The notes: generated by a model not told the origin, from the letters alone. A stretch of DNA of 42,858 nt from Fibrobacter succinogenes (GCA_902762795.1 CACWPM010000036.1:1-42858), one strand, 5' to 3'. Positions 26,206 through 34,224 are shown, counted from the stretch's first letter. Translations and numbers: made by a program.

Positions 26206-27486
26206 TTATTCCAACAGCTCTGGATCAATTGTGGGTTCATAACCTGGTTCCACAAAATCTTCCGGAGCAATTCCCTTGCGGCGAGCGGCCTTCATTTGCT
26301 TGATGAGCTTGCGTTCGGCAGCGACAGCACGGCGCTTGGCGGCAGTCGCAGCTTTTTCCGCGAGCCGTTCGGCACGGGTCTTGCGGACCTTTACTGGAGC
26401 AGCTTCGTCCGGCGAAATTTCAAGCGGTTCTGCGTATTCGTCGAAATCTTCATCGCCCTCGTCAAAGCGAATTTGTGCGTCAAAGTCGCGGAAGCCTTCT
26501 TCTTCGTCATATACAGGCGCCGATGCCGGGCATTCCTTTTTCAAGAGCTTGAGCACATTTGCAAACGGCTCTTCCATCGGCACCTTGAACGTAAGCTTCT
26601 TGTTCGTGCGCGGATGGATGAGTTCAATCTTTACGGCCTGCAAAAGCTGCGCCGGAGCAATTTCAAGAACCTTCTCGGCCACCGGCTTCATCAGAGGCGG
26701 CACGCGGTTCAAACTTTCGTCGCGACCATCGTAAAGCGGATCGCCCACGACCGGATGGCCCGTATAGCGACTGTGCACGCGAATCTGGTGCGTACGGCCA
26801 GATTCCAACTGCAATTCCAAAAGCGTCGCTATTGCAAAGAACTGTTTGGCGACGTAATGCGTACGGCTTTCCTTACCGCCCTTCACCACCGCCATCTTGA
26901 GACGGTTTTTCGGGTTACGGCCAATCGGAGCGTCAATCGTTCCTTCGAGGTCACGCGGGCAACCCCACACAAGCGCATTGTACGTGCGATGGAGCGTGCG
27001 CGTTTCGAGCTGGTGCGCCAAATGCCTGTGAGCAGCATCGTTTTTTGCGACCACCATAAGTCCAGGCGTATCCTTGTCCAGACGATGGACAATTCCCGGA
27101 CGGAGCGGTCCGTTCACAGTCGAAAGATTTTCCTTAAAGTGGTACAAAAGCGCTGCGGCAAGCGTTCCCTTGCTAATACCATTGCCCGGATGCACTACCA
27201 AGTTGCGCGGCTTGTTGATGACCACAATATCGTCATCTTCGTAAACGATGTTCAGCGGAATATCTTCGGGTTCAAGCGTCGAAGATTCCTTCTCGATCAT
27301 CTTTTCAACGACAACCGCCATTCCCGTCTCTACGCGGAAGTTCTTCACGACCTTGCCACCGCCGACCTGGACTTCCCCCGCTTCAATCAGCTTCTGCACG
27401 TCCGTGCGGGAGACATTATCCATAACGCCGACAAGAAACTTGTCGATACGTTCACCATTATGTTTTTCTTCTACGATGTAATTCAT
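26206..27486 (-). CDS. RluD-family 23S rRNA pseudouridine synthase with long C-terminal extension
   Basis: Residues 1-75 are an S4 RNA-binding domain (ERIDKFLVGVMDNVSRTDVQKLIEAGEV); the catalytic domain follows with the active-site Asp in HRLDKDTPGLMVVAKND (the usual Ser after DT is Pro here), LETRTLHRTYNALVWG, and SGRTHQIRVHSRYTGHPVVGDPLYDG. Family members modify U1911/1915/1917-type positions in helix 69 or related sites. After residue 310 there is an extension of about 115 residues, first acidic (EEEGFRDFDAQ..., DEGDEDFDEYAE), then strongly basic and Ala-rich (RAERLAEKAATAAKRRAVAAERK), not found in standard RluD. No Shine-Dalgarno is visible because a heptamer array reaches the start codon. 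Confidence 0.9.
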   Translation of the reverse strand: MNYIVEEKHNGERIDKFLVGVMDNVSRTDVQKLIEAGEVQVGGGKVVKNFRVETGMAVVVEKMIEKESSTLEPEDIPLNIVYEDDDIVVINKPRNLVVHPGNGISKGTLAAALLYHFKENLSTVNGPLRPGIVHRLDKDTPGLMVVAKNDAAHRHLAHQLETRTLHRTYNALVWGCPRDLEGTIDAPIGRNPKNRLKMAVVKGGKESRTHYVAKQFFAIATLLELQLESGRTHQIRVHSRYTGHPVVGDPLYDGRDESLNRVPPLMKPVAEKVLEIAPAQLLQAVKIELIHPRTNKKLTFKVPMEEPFANVLKLLKKECPASAPVYDEEEGFRDFDAQIRFDEGDEDFDEYAEPLEISPDEAAPVKVRKTRAERLAEKAATAAKRRAVAAERKLIKQMKAARRKGIAPEDFVEPGYEPTIDPELLE

Positions 27487-27541
27487 TTTTAGGGATTAGG
27501 TTTTAGGTGTTAGGTAATAGGGATTGGTGGTTAGAGTTTAG
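27487..27541. repeat. Heptamer array forming the leader of the RluD-type gene
   Basis: About eight consecutive 7-base units ending in TAG (for example GGATTAG, GTTTTAG, TGGTTAG), beginning at the start codon. Only the last bases TAG or TGG are constant. On the mRNA strand the units read CTANNNN. Confidence 0.8.
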
Positions 27542-27556
27542 CGACATTCCGCATTC

Positions 27557-27653
27557 GTGTCATTCTGAGCGAAACGCCGCAAGGCGTGTAGTCGAAGAAT
27601 CTAAGTTTATTTCGAGATCCTTCGACTCCGTTACACGTCGCTCAGGATGACAC
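27557..27653. repeat. Large inverted repeat at the lspA 3' end
   Basis: GTGTCATTCTGAGCGA...GAAGAATCT (27557-27602) faces AGATCCTTCGAC...GCTCAGGATGACAC (27615-27653). The arms are about 75% complementary over 39-46 bases with a 12-base loop. The right arm encodes the last residues and stop codon of lspA. Confidence 0.8.
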
Positions 27654-28241
27654 CTTTTGATTTTCATCTACACGTTTTTCTTTAGCGTCTTTTTCTTCCT
27701 TAATCTGCTTATGCAACTTGCGTAAAAACACGGGAGACAAAATCACGAGGGCAACGCCGACAGTCACGAACGAGTCCGCCACGTTGAACGTCGGGAAACG
27801 CGTCATGATAAAATCAGGGAAATCGCAGTCGATAAAATCCACCACCTGCTGCATGCGCATGCGGTCAATGAAGTTTCCGACTGCACCACCGAGAATCATC
27901 ACGACACCCAAGCGGCTCAAGTAATCGCGCTTGTCTAAAGATCTATAGAACCACGCAAGCGCCACTGCAGCGACAATCGAAATCAGCAAAAAGAACAGCC
28001 ATGGCGGCAAGAACGGCATCAAATCTTGCGGACGGCTACTGAACGCCGCGCCCTTGTTGAACACGAGCTGGAACCGTACGAGTTCACCAATCACAGGAAT
28101 TTTCTCGTATGTAAAAGCACCCGTTTCATCGGTAAAACGCGAAAGAGCCCACAGCTTCGTCAGCTGGTCTGCAACAATGCTAAAAACAATTACCGCCACA
28201 TGGAACGGCCACTTATTATAAAATTTCATATTGTATTCCAT
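27642..28241 (-). CDS. lspA: Lipoprotein signal peptidase (SPase II)
   Basis: LspA removes signal peptides from prolipoproteins in the inner membrane. The 199-residue protein has the family motifs: DQLTKLW in the first helix region, NKGAAFS, the catalytic Asp in GGAVGNFIDR and the second in FNVADSFVTVGV, with four membrane helices. It is slightly longer than usual because of a charged C-terminal tail (KLHKQIKEEKDAKEKRVDENQ). The final VSS and stop are encoded by a dispersed repeat. AAAGGAAA lies 6 bases before the ATG. Several lipoproteins in this window are its expected substrates. Confidence 0.95.
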   Translation of the reverse strand: MEYNMKFYNKWPFHVAVIVFSIVADQLTKLWALSRFTDETGAFTYEKIPVIGELVRFQLVFNKGAAFSSRPQDLMPFLPPWLFFLLISIVAAVALAWFYRSLDKRDYLSRLGVVMILGGAVGNFIDRMRMQQVVDFIDCDFPDFIMTRFPTFNVADSFVTVGVALVILSPVFLRKLHKQIKEEKDAKEKRVDENQKVSS

Positions 28242-28261
28242 TAATATTTCCTTTAAAACTC

Positions 28262-28393
28262 ACTAGATTGTACATTCACTTCGTTCATGTACCAACTACT
28301 AGGCTCGGTCATGATTAAGCGTACTTGACCGCGACTCTCGCCTTACGTAGTTGTCTTCGACTTCGCGTTACACGCTCCGCTCAGGATGACAAG
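28262..28393. repeat. Hairpin words and a dispersed repeat before lspA
   Basis: GTACAT...ATGTAC forms a hairpin near 28271-28292, and a dispersed repeat of the CTTCGAC...GCTCAGGATGACA type lies at 28353-28393. No gene is seen in 28242-28422. Confidence 0.6.
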
Positions 28394-28394
28394 A

Positions 28395-28422
28395 CTCTCG
28401 TCTCTAGTCTCTCGTCTTTCGT
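28395..28422. repeat. Heptamer array touching the squalene-synthase stop codon
   Basis: Four 7-base units of the type CTCTCGT and CTTTCGT, ending at the stop codon at 28423. In mRNA sense these are purine words (ACGAGAG). Confidence 0.75.
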
Positions 28423-29511
28423 CTAAATGTTCCTTTTAATTTTCGCGTACGCCTCATCAATCCACTTGTCCGAATAGAAGTGCATCAACGTTTCCTTCAC
28501 AATCCGCTTCACAGTATCGCGAGTGATTTTCACCTTCTTGTCCGAAGCAAACACCGACACGCCATCGCCAATCAATCGCAAGTTTTCAGCCGCCATAAAG
28601 AGCGGCCAAAGGCAGAATAGCCTCGTGCGCCTCTTGATGTTCGGGATGAGTTTCGTGTACGCAATCGCATCGTCCAAATGATGCCAAGCTTTTTCGATTA
28701 GTTCCGCCAGCACCGCACCGCATTTTTGAGCGTCAGCCCCAGCAACAAAAAGCTCGCTCGGGTGCGCAAAACCATGACGCTTGCAAATCTCTTCTGGAAT
28801 AAAGCACACGCGGCGGCCAGAATCCTCGACGCAGTCCTTCACAATGTTCGTGACCTGCAAGGCAAGCCCAAAGCTCACGTCCAGTTTCGAAAGTTCCGCC
28901 TCGCGTTCTGCATTGATAAAACACGTGTCCACCGAGAAAAGTTTCGTCAAGAGCTTACCGACAATGCCTGCCACATAGTAGCAGTATTCATCCAGTTCGC
29001 CCACGTTTTCTAGCGTGAACCAACCCGCCGAAAGAGCGGCTTCCTGACGGAGCGCAAACTTCGCCATGCCACCGCACATTTCAATCACAACATCGCAAAC
29101 CGGTTTCTGGTAAGTCTTGGGGAGCGACATCAAAAGCGGCACCACAACTTCGGACTTTACGCAAAGATCCTTGTTCGGATCTTCGGAACCCAGCCAGGAT
29201 TCCGGGAGAGACTCCACGAACGCGCGAATTTTCTCGGTCTCGAGATTGCCCGTCTTGAACACGTCGGCAAACAGCGCAAGCACGCGGTCCTTTTCGGAAG
29301 CCTTCATGTCCGGGTCGTCCTCGACCGTATCGGCAATGCGCAAATAAAGGTACGCAAGCAAAATACTACGGTGCAACTTGCCTCGCAAAACCTGGATGTT
29401 CAGCGCAAACGTACGCGACACCAACTGCAAGATATCTTCGGCGTATTTCCACGCCGCCTTACCTTTGAGCACCTTCTCGCCCACATCTAAAGAATCCAAT
29501 TTATTTATCAT
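28423..29511 (-). CDS. Squalene/phytoene synthase family protein, squalene-synthase-like
   Basis: A 362-residue protein of the head-to-head prenyl synthase family. The first Asp-rich motif reads YLRIADTVEDD (D61 and E64-D66 region) and the second QVTNIVKDCVED, followed by GRRVCFIPEE. This resembles the eukaryote-type farnesyl-diphosphate farnesyltransferase (LRALDTVEDD and TNIIRDYLED) more than the usual bacterial HpnC/HpnD/CrtB pattern. The predicted reaction is joining two farnesyl diphosphates to squalene or a related product. No hopene cyclase or carotenoid gene is adjacent. Both ends are flanked by heptamer arrays. AAAGAG lies just upstream of the ATG. Confidence 0.83.
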   Translation of the reverse strand: MINKLDSLDVGEKVLKGKAAWKYAEDILQLVSRTFALNIQVLRGKLHRSILLAYLYLRIADTVEDDPDMKASEKDRVLALFADVFKTGNLETEKIRAFVESLPESWLGSEDPNKDLCVKSEVVVPLLMSLPKTYQKPVCDVVIEMCGGMAKFALRQEAALSAGWFTLENVGELDEYCYYVAGIVGKLLTKLFSVDTCFINAEREAELSKLDVSFGLALQVTNIVKDCVEDSGRRVCFIPEEICKRHGFAHPSELFVAGADAQKCGAVLAELIEKAWHHLDDAIAYTKLIPNIKRRTRLFCLWPLFMAAENLRLIGDGVSVFASDKKVKITRDTVKRIVKETLMHFYSDKWIDEAYAKIKRNI

Positions 29512-29523
29512 ACTTGCTCTTTC

Positions 29524-29551
29524 TAGTGATTAGTGGTTGGTGGTTAGTGGT
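29524..29551. repeat. Heptamer array before the squalene-synthase-like gene
   Basis: Four 7-base units (TAGTGGT type, with TAGTGAT and TGGTGGT variants), 12 bases from the start codon; CTA type in mRNA sense. Confidence 0.8.
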
Positions 29552-29590
29552 TTGAATTGCAATTAAAATGTTCTTTTTACATTCCTGTTT

Positions 29591-29646
29591 ACAATCCACT
29601 GTCTACCGCCTACTGCCTACTAAGTTCTAAGCTCTAAGTTCTGCCA
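29591..29646. repeat. Heptamer array after the small membrane-protein gene
   Basis: Eight 7-base units, first of the type ACTGCCT, then TCTAAGT; they end one base from the stop codon at 29648. The last part (29619-29649) matches 38466-38496 in inverted orientation with only a few differences. Confidence 0.8.
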
Positions 29647-29647
29647 A

Positions 29648-30226
29648 CTAATACACCTCAAACATTTCCGGGGGAACTTTCTTGGACGCGGCCATCGCCT
29701 TCACATATTTCCAAAAGCGATCATGATTTTCGGCATTGCGGAGTTTATGAGCAAAACTCAAACCCGCACGATCCCTAACATTTTCATCCGACATCGTAAT
29801 CCCTTTGCGTTCAATTTCGTAATTCACCCAGCGATATTCCAAGTAAAAAGCAGATTGGAACAAGTCCGTGAGCTTAAATTCCGTCCGACGCACCATCAAA
29901 TGCGCAAAGGCGAAGAACAGGAGAACCGTCAAGAAACCATAATTAGCGTATTCCCCAAACCCATGCATTTTCAAGATCCAGACAAGTACCGCAGCGGTTA
30001 CCACAGACACAACAAGCGTAAAGAGAAAATCGCAAAAACGCAAAAAACTCACGCGACCAGGGTGTTTAACATAGCCTCCGGAAACGTAAGCCCATTTTTC
30101 ACCCCGATTCATCTGTTTTTTCATAAAGACGACATACGAGATATTCCTAAACCAAAAAAACAATGCGACCCAAAAAAGAACTGGCACCCAAAAGCAATAT
30201 TCCATAAACGTATTCAATTCCATCAT
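29648..30226 (-). CDS. Small membrane protein of unknown function
   Basis: About 192 residues. Start placed at the tandem ATG codons (30226/30223); an in-frame TTG at 30250 is possible, with a GAGGGGG stretch 13 bases before it. Three hydrophobic segments are visible (YCFWVPVLFWVALFFWF near the N-terminus and two between residues 55 and 110: FLFTLVVSVVTAAVLVWIL, YGFLTVLLFFAFAHLMV). The C-terminal 90 residues are soluble and charged (EYRWVNYEIERKGITMSDENVRDRAG). No family recognised. It is divergent from dnaA. Confidence 0.7.
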   Translation of the reverse strand: MMELNTFMEYCFWVPVLFWVALFFWFRNISYVVFMKKQMNRGEKWAYVSGGYVKHPGRVSFLRFCDFLFTLVVSVVTAAVLVWILKMHGFGEYANYGFLTVLLFFAFAHLMVRRTEFKLTDLFQSAFYLEYRWVNYEIERKGITMSDENVRDRAGLSFAHKLRNAENHDRFWKYVKAMAASKKVPPEMFEVY

Positions 30227-30351
30227 ATAAAAAAAATAGAAATTTTGCAAAAAATCAAGGAATCCCCCTCATCACAAAAAAGCGTAAAACATCGATGTTA
30301 AATTTCATTTACATGCAAGTAAGAAAATTTTTAGGTTTATTTCGATTCAAG

Positions 30352-30404
30352 TCTATCAACATCCCGGATAATTAGCTAAATTATAACGCCTAGTTGTTGA
30401 TAGA
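30352..30404. promoter_or_regulatory. Inverted CTATCAACA boxes upstream of dnaA
   Basis: TCTATCAACA (30352-30361) and its exact inverse TGTTGATAGA (30395-30404) flank an AT-rich stretch with TTATAAC. The word is similar to the DnaA box TTATCCACA, so these could be DnaA autoregulation sites or part of an origin. The spacer 30251-30433 is AT-rich. Confidence 0.45.
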
Positions 30405-30433
30405 ATTCGAACCAATCGGATGAGGATTGAAGA

Positions 30434-31697
30434 ATGCAGGTTGAATGGGAAAGATGCTTGAACTACCTCCATGGAATGCTGTCGGATACGGTATTCAAGA
30501 CATATTTTGCACAGACCAAGCTCGTAAGCCAATAAAGACCTTATCCGTCTCGCCTGGAAAGACGTTTCGCATGACGAAGCTCCTGTAGAATTTGAATTCC
30601 AGCCGCAAGACGCCTACCAACCACAAGTTAGCGCCACAGAAAATTCTTTTCGCGAATTCATCAAGCCGAGCGTTCCGCTTTCGGGCAGTTTCCGTTTCGA
30701 AAACTTCGTCCCCGGAGACAAGGCACAGCTTGCATTCAACGCCGCTCTCGCCGTTGCAAGAAATCCTGATGGAACGCAGTATAACCCGCTATTTATTTAT
30801 GGGTCTTCAGGTCTTGGCAAGACGCACTTGCTCCAGTCCATCGGCAACTACATTCTCGAAGAAGATCCGACCAAGCGCGTCATTTACCTCACGTCCGAAG
30901 ACTTCTCGCAGCAGTACATGAAGTGCCTGCAAGAAAAGCGCATCACGGAAATGTCCGACTTCTACCGCAACGAAGTGGATATTCTCTTGATCGACGACAT
31001 CCAGAACTGGACAGGCAAGTACGAAACGCAAAACGAATTTTTCTTGATATTCAACGCACTGCACCAGGCAGGCAAGCAGATCGTGCTTACATCTGACGCC
31101 CCTGCCGCCGAAGTGAAAAACCTCTCCGACCGCCTCGTGAGCCGCTTTTCCTGGGGCCTTACCGTCGATATCCAGCCGCCTGACGTCGAGACGCGCGAAG
31201 CCATCCTTCACAAGAAGGCCGAAGAACGCCACCTCGAAATTAGCGACGAAGTCATCCGTTACCTTGCTGAAAATATTGCTAGCAACGTACGTTGTCTCGA
31301 AAGCGCCATCATCAAGCTCACATTGCAGTCGAGCCTCATGAGCCACGACATCGACATGAACATCGCTCAGAAAGTCGTCACCGAAATCGCACCGACGCTC
31401 CGCCGCCGCGTAAGCCTTGACGCCGTGCTCCATGCCGTATCGCAACACTACGAAGTTCCCGAGACCAAGCTCATCGAACCGGGCCGCGGCACCAAGGAAA
31501 TCTCGAAGGCCCGCCAGGTAGCCATGTTCCTGATGCGCGAGCTCTCCCCCATCAGCCTGCAGAGCATCGGTTCCCGTTTTGGCGGCAAGGATCACTCCAC
31601 CGTCGTGCACGCCATCAAGAGCGTCAAGAAAGAAATGGAAACCGACCCGAGCTTCGCACGCTTGATCGAAAGCTTGAAAAACACCATTCACGACTAA
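30434..31697 (+). pseudogene. dnaA: DnaA replication initiator, reading frame broken in domain I
   Basis: ATG 30434 (after GAGG) starts MQVEWERCLNYLHGMLSDT and continues to a stop at 30533. The remainder, ANKDLIRLAWKDVSHDEAP onward, is in the +1 frame from 30528 to 31697: linker, AAA+ domain with SGLGKTHLL, Walker B DILLIDDIQNW, and the DNA-binding domain (RQVAMFLMRELSP, GGKDHSTVVHA). Compared with other DnaA proteins about 24 residues of domain I are absent at the join. No ATG or GTG occurs in the second frame before TTG 30828, which lies inside the ATP site. Either a real deletion with frameshift or an assembly/sequencing error. Confidence 0.85.
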
Positions 31698-31827
31698 TTT
31701 GTATATTTGACGAACCCATCGACGACCCGGAAAAACATTCCGACAGCCGCCAGACGAGAACGGAAGCATTCACGCAGAATGAACCAGTGAAGAGCCCCGG
31801 CCTAAAAAGGCTAAAATAGGCAGAACG

Positions 31828-32523
31828 ATGGACATCAAGATTCTACAGCAGCCCGACGACGTAACGTGCGGGCCGACCAGCTTACAGGCGGTCTACAACC
31901 ACCTCGGCTACAAGATTTCTCTAAAGCAACTGATTTCTGAAATTGAATTTTTGGAAGAGGGAGGAACGCTTGGCGTGTTCCTCGGTATCGACGCTCTCAA
32001 GCGCGGATTCAAGGCGACCATACATTCATACAACCTCACGCTCCTCGACCCCACCTGGAGTTCGCTTTCAATGCAGGAACTCCGCGCAAAGTTGGAACTT
32101 TTGCACAAGGCTAAACACGCGCCCAAACTCCGCAAGGCCATAGAGGCGTACATCCGCTTTATCGATTTGGGCGGCAAGGTCGCTTTTGAAGACCTGCGCG
32201 CGGCGACATTTGAAAAATACTTCAAGAAAGGAGTTCCCGTTCTTTGTGGGCTTTCGGCCACATATCTGTACCGCAGCATGCGCGAGTTCACCGGAAAGGA
32301 CGACCGCTCCGTATTCGACGACATCCACGGCGAACCTATGGGGCACTTCGTGGTCGTTTACGGCATCGACAACAAGAAACAGTTCATGGTCGCTGACCCC
32401 GACGGCACCAATCCGCTCCATAAGAAACCCTACTACAAGGTCGACAAGTTCCGATTAATCCACAGCATATTGCTCGGCGTAATGACCTACGACGGGAACG
32501 TGCTTGTGATAGAAAAGAAATAA
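31828..32523 (+). CDS. C39-like cysteine peptidase of an amidoligase cassette
   Basis: A 231-residue soluble protein without signal peptide. The catalytic Cys14 is in QQPDDVTCGPTSL, the His in PMGHFVVVYGI and the Asp in FMVADPDG, the order of papain-like C39 peptidases. Between them is a helical insert of about 60 residues. Cytosolic C39-like proteins of this kind are found next to RimK-type ATP-grasp ligases, where they are thought to hydrolyse or trim the ligase product. Here the next two genes are exactly such ligases. The substrate is unknown. No export domain or transporter fusion is present, so it is not a bacteriocin exporter. Confidence 0.83.
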   Translation: MDIKILQQPDDVTCGPTSLQAVYNHLGYKISLKQLISEIEFLEEGGTLGVFLGIDALKRGFKATIHSYNLTLLDPTWSSLSMQELRAKLELLHKAKHAPKLRKAIEAYIRFIDLGGKVAFEDLRAATFEKYFKKGVPVLCGLSATYLYRSMREFTGKDDRSVFDDIHGEPMGHFVVVYGIDNKKQFMVADPDGTNPLHKKPYYKVDKFRLIHSILLGVMTYDGNVLVIEKK

Positions 32524-32550
32524 ATAGAAAACCAGTAAAGAAAAGCCCTG

Positions 32551-32584
32551 AATCCTTCCCCCTACGGGGTCAGGATGACGGGAG
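32551..32584. repeat. Dispersed repeat supplying a ribosome binding site
   Basis: AATCCTTCC...GGTCAGGATGACG with an inner CCCC-TA-CGGGG hairpin; its end runs into GGGAG, 9 bases before the ATG of the ATP-grasp gene. Confidence 0.6.
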
Positions 32585-32593
32585 CAAAGAATC

Positions 32594-34099
32594 ATGAAGA
32601 AACTTATAGTAGTAAACAATCCAAAAAATTGGAAGCTCCACGTTCCGGGAATAGATATCGTTTCGGCACAGGACTACCTGATTTCGAGCAAGTACACGAA
32701 TGAACGTAACCTGCGCGTATTCAACCTCTGTCGCGATTACAGCTACCAGAGCAAGGGTTACTACGTGTCGCTTCTGGCCGAGGCCCGCGGGCACAAGGTT
32801 ATCCCGGGCGTCAAGAACATGCGCGACTTCAAGGCTCCGGCAGTCATCAAGCACATCTCTGACGAAATCGATAATCTTATCCAAAAAAGTTTACATAAAC
32901 TAACAGGCTCCGAATTCGTACTTTCCATTTACTTTGGGCAAAACGTGAGTCCGCAATATTTGGAACTTTCGCAGGAACTCTACCGTTTGTTCCAGGCACC
33001 GCTGCTGCGCGCGAAATTCGTGTTCAAGCAGAAGTGGTTTATCCAAAGCATTCGCCCGATCTGCGTTGACGAAATTCCCGAATCGCACATGGAATTTGTC
33101 GATAAATTTGCGCAGGAATACTTCGAGAAGAGCCGCTATGCCTCCAGCAAGGAAGAGGATTACCTGTACGACCTCGCCATTCTCACGAACCCCGACGAAG
33201 TGGAGCCGCCGAGCAATGCCGTAGCCATACAGCACTTCGTAAAAGCGGCAGAAGACACGGGATTCCGCGTGGAGATGATTACCCGCAAGGACTACCCACG
33301 TGTGGGCGAATTCGACGCGCTGTTTATCCGCGAGACGACAAACGTAAACCACTACACCTACAGTTTTGCACGCCGCGCTCAGTCGCTGGGAATAGCGGTC
33401 ATCGATGACCCGGACAGCATCCTTCGCTGTTCAAACAAAGTTTATCTGCAGGAACTCATGCAGGCGGCCAAAATCCATTCGCCGAAGACAATTATCGCGC
33501 ACGCCGAAAACCGACACACGCTCGCAAAAGAAATCGGGTTCCCGATGGTCATCAAGTCGCCGGATTCGAGCTTTTCGATGGGCGTGAAAAAGGCGACCAA
33601 CAAAGAGGAACTCGAACAAATTCTAGACGAGATGTTCGAGCACAGCGACCTGCTGATTGCCCAGGAATTCACCCCGACGGAATTCGACTGGCGCGTGGGC
33701 GTACTCGACGGCAAGCCGCTTTACGCCTGCAAGTACCACATGGCGAAGGGCCACTGGCAAATCTACAACTGGGAAAGCGACGACAAGAAGAGCGAAGCTT
33801 TTTCGGGCAAATGCGAATGCATTCCCATCGAGATGGTGCCGCACGGAATCGTGAAGACGGCGCTCCGCATCTGCAGCCTCATCGGCAACGGGCTTTACGG
33901 CGTAGATTTGAAGGAATGGCACGGGCACCCGATTGTCATCGAAGTGAACGACAACCCGAGTATCGATGCGGGCATCGAAGATGGAGTCGGCAAGAGCAAG
34001 GTTTACCTCGCCATCATGAGGTCGCTGCGCCACCGCATCGAAGACCGCATGAACGCCGCCCAGCATAAACTGCAAATGCACGAGAGGGAATGGTTTTAA
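32594..34099 (+). CDS. RimK-type ATP-grasp ligase with RLAN N-terminal domain
   Basis: A 501-residue protein. Residues 1-190 match the RLAN domain (RimK-like ATP-grasp N-terminal: MKKLIVVNNPKNWKL, VFNLCRDYSYQSKGYYVSLLAEARGHKVIPG). The rest is an ATP-grasp ligase: KVYLQELMQAAKIHSPKTII, FPMVIKSPDSSFSMGVKKA (ATP-binding Lys and small Gly/Ser loop), LIAQEFTPTEFDWRVGVLDGKPLYACKY and the metal site VIEVNDNPSIDAG. Such enzymes join a carboxylate, activated as acyl phosphate, to an amino group. Family knowledge places RLAN proteins in predicted peptide or metabolite synthesis operons; the product is not known. The gene lies 70 bases after the C39-like gene and its stop touches a heptamer array. Confidence 0.9.
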   Translation: MKKLIVVNNPKNWKLHVPGIDIVSAQDYLISSKYTNERNLRVFNLCRDYSYQSKGYYVSLLAEARGHKVIPGVKNMRDFKAPAVIKHISDEIDNLIQKSLHKLTGSEFVLSIYFGQNVSPQYLELSQELYRLFQAPLLRAKFVFKQKWFIQSIRPICVDEIPESHMEFVDKFAQEYFEKSRYASSKEEDYLYDLAILTNPDEVEPPSNAVAIQHFVKAAEDTGFRVEMITRKDYPRVGEFDALFIRETTNVNHYTYSFARRAQSLGIAVIDDPDSILRCSNKVYLQELMQAAKIHSPKTIIAHAENRHTLAKEIGFPMVIKSPDSSFSMGVKKATNKEELEQILDEMFEHSDLLIAQEFTPTEFDWRVGVLDGKPLYACKYHMAKGHWQIYNWESDDKKSEAFSGKCECIPIEMVPHGIVKTALRICSLIGNGLYGVDLKEWHGHPIVIEVNDNPSIDAGIEDGVGKSKVYLAIMRSLRHRIEDRMNAAQHKLQMHEREWF

Positions 34100-34132
34100 C
34101 AGGTTACAGGTAATAGGTGTTAGGTATTAGGT
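34098..34132. repeat. Heptamer array after the ATP-grasp gene
   Basis: Five 7-base units of the type AATAGGT and GTTAGGT, starting at the stop codon. The matching inverted array is at 34181-34222. Confidence 0.8.
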
Positions 34133-34139
34133 TTTCTAT

Positions 34140-34178
34140 TGCGGCTTCGCCGCCCTATATATGAACGCACACAGTGCG
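34140..34178. repeat. Two perfect hairpins between the heptamer arrays
   Basis: GCGGC-TTC-GCCGC (34141-34153) and GCAC-ACA-GTGC (34167-34177) lie between the two arrays. Confidence 0.7.
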
Positions 34179-34180
34179 CG

Positions 34181-34222
34181 TTACAACCTATAACATACAA
34201 CCTATAACCTAACCCCTAAATA
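34181..34222. repeat. Heptamer array before the GCS2-like gene
   Basis: Six 7-base units of the type CTATAAC and CTAACCC, ending two bases before the ATG at 34225. No Shine-Dalgarno sequence is left in this leader. Confidence 0.8.
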
Positions 34223-34224
34223 TT

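Noticed and set aside
26296-27492. 398-codon ORF opposite the pseudouridine synthase
   Set aside because: Shadow frame without recognisable domains.
27487-27541. Similarity of TTAGG-type heptamers to plant telomere repeats
   Set aside because: Units are too diverged, lie inside the chromosome between genes and occur in both orientations; no telomere function is implied.
30251-30433. Replication origin
   Set aside because: Only two DnaA-box-like words in under 200 bases and no dnaN or parAB neighbours; not enough to call oriC.
31828-32523. C39 peptidase as a bacteriocin exporter domain
   Set aside because: The protein has no membrane or ATPase domain and no precursor peptide is found nearby.
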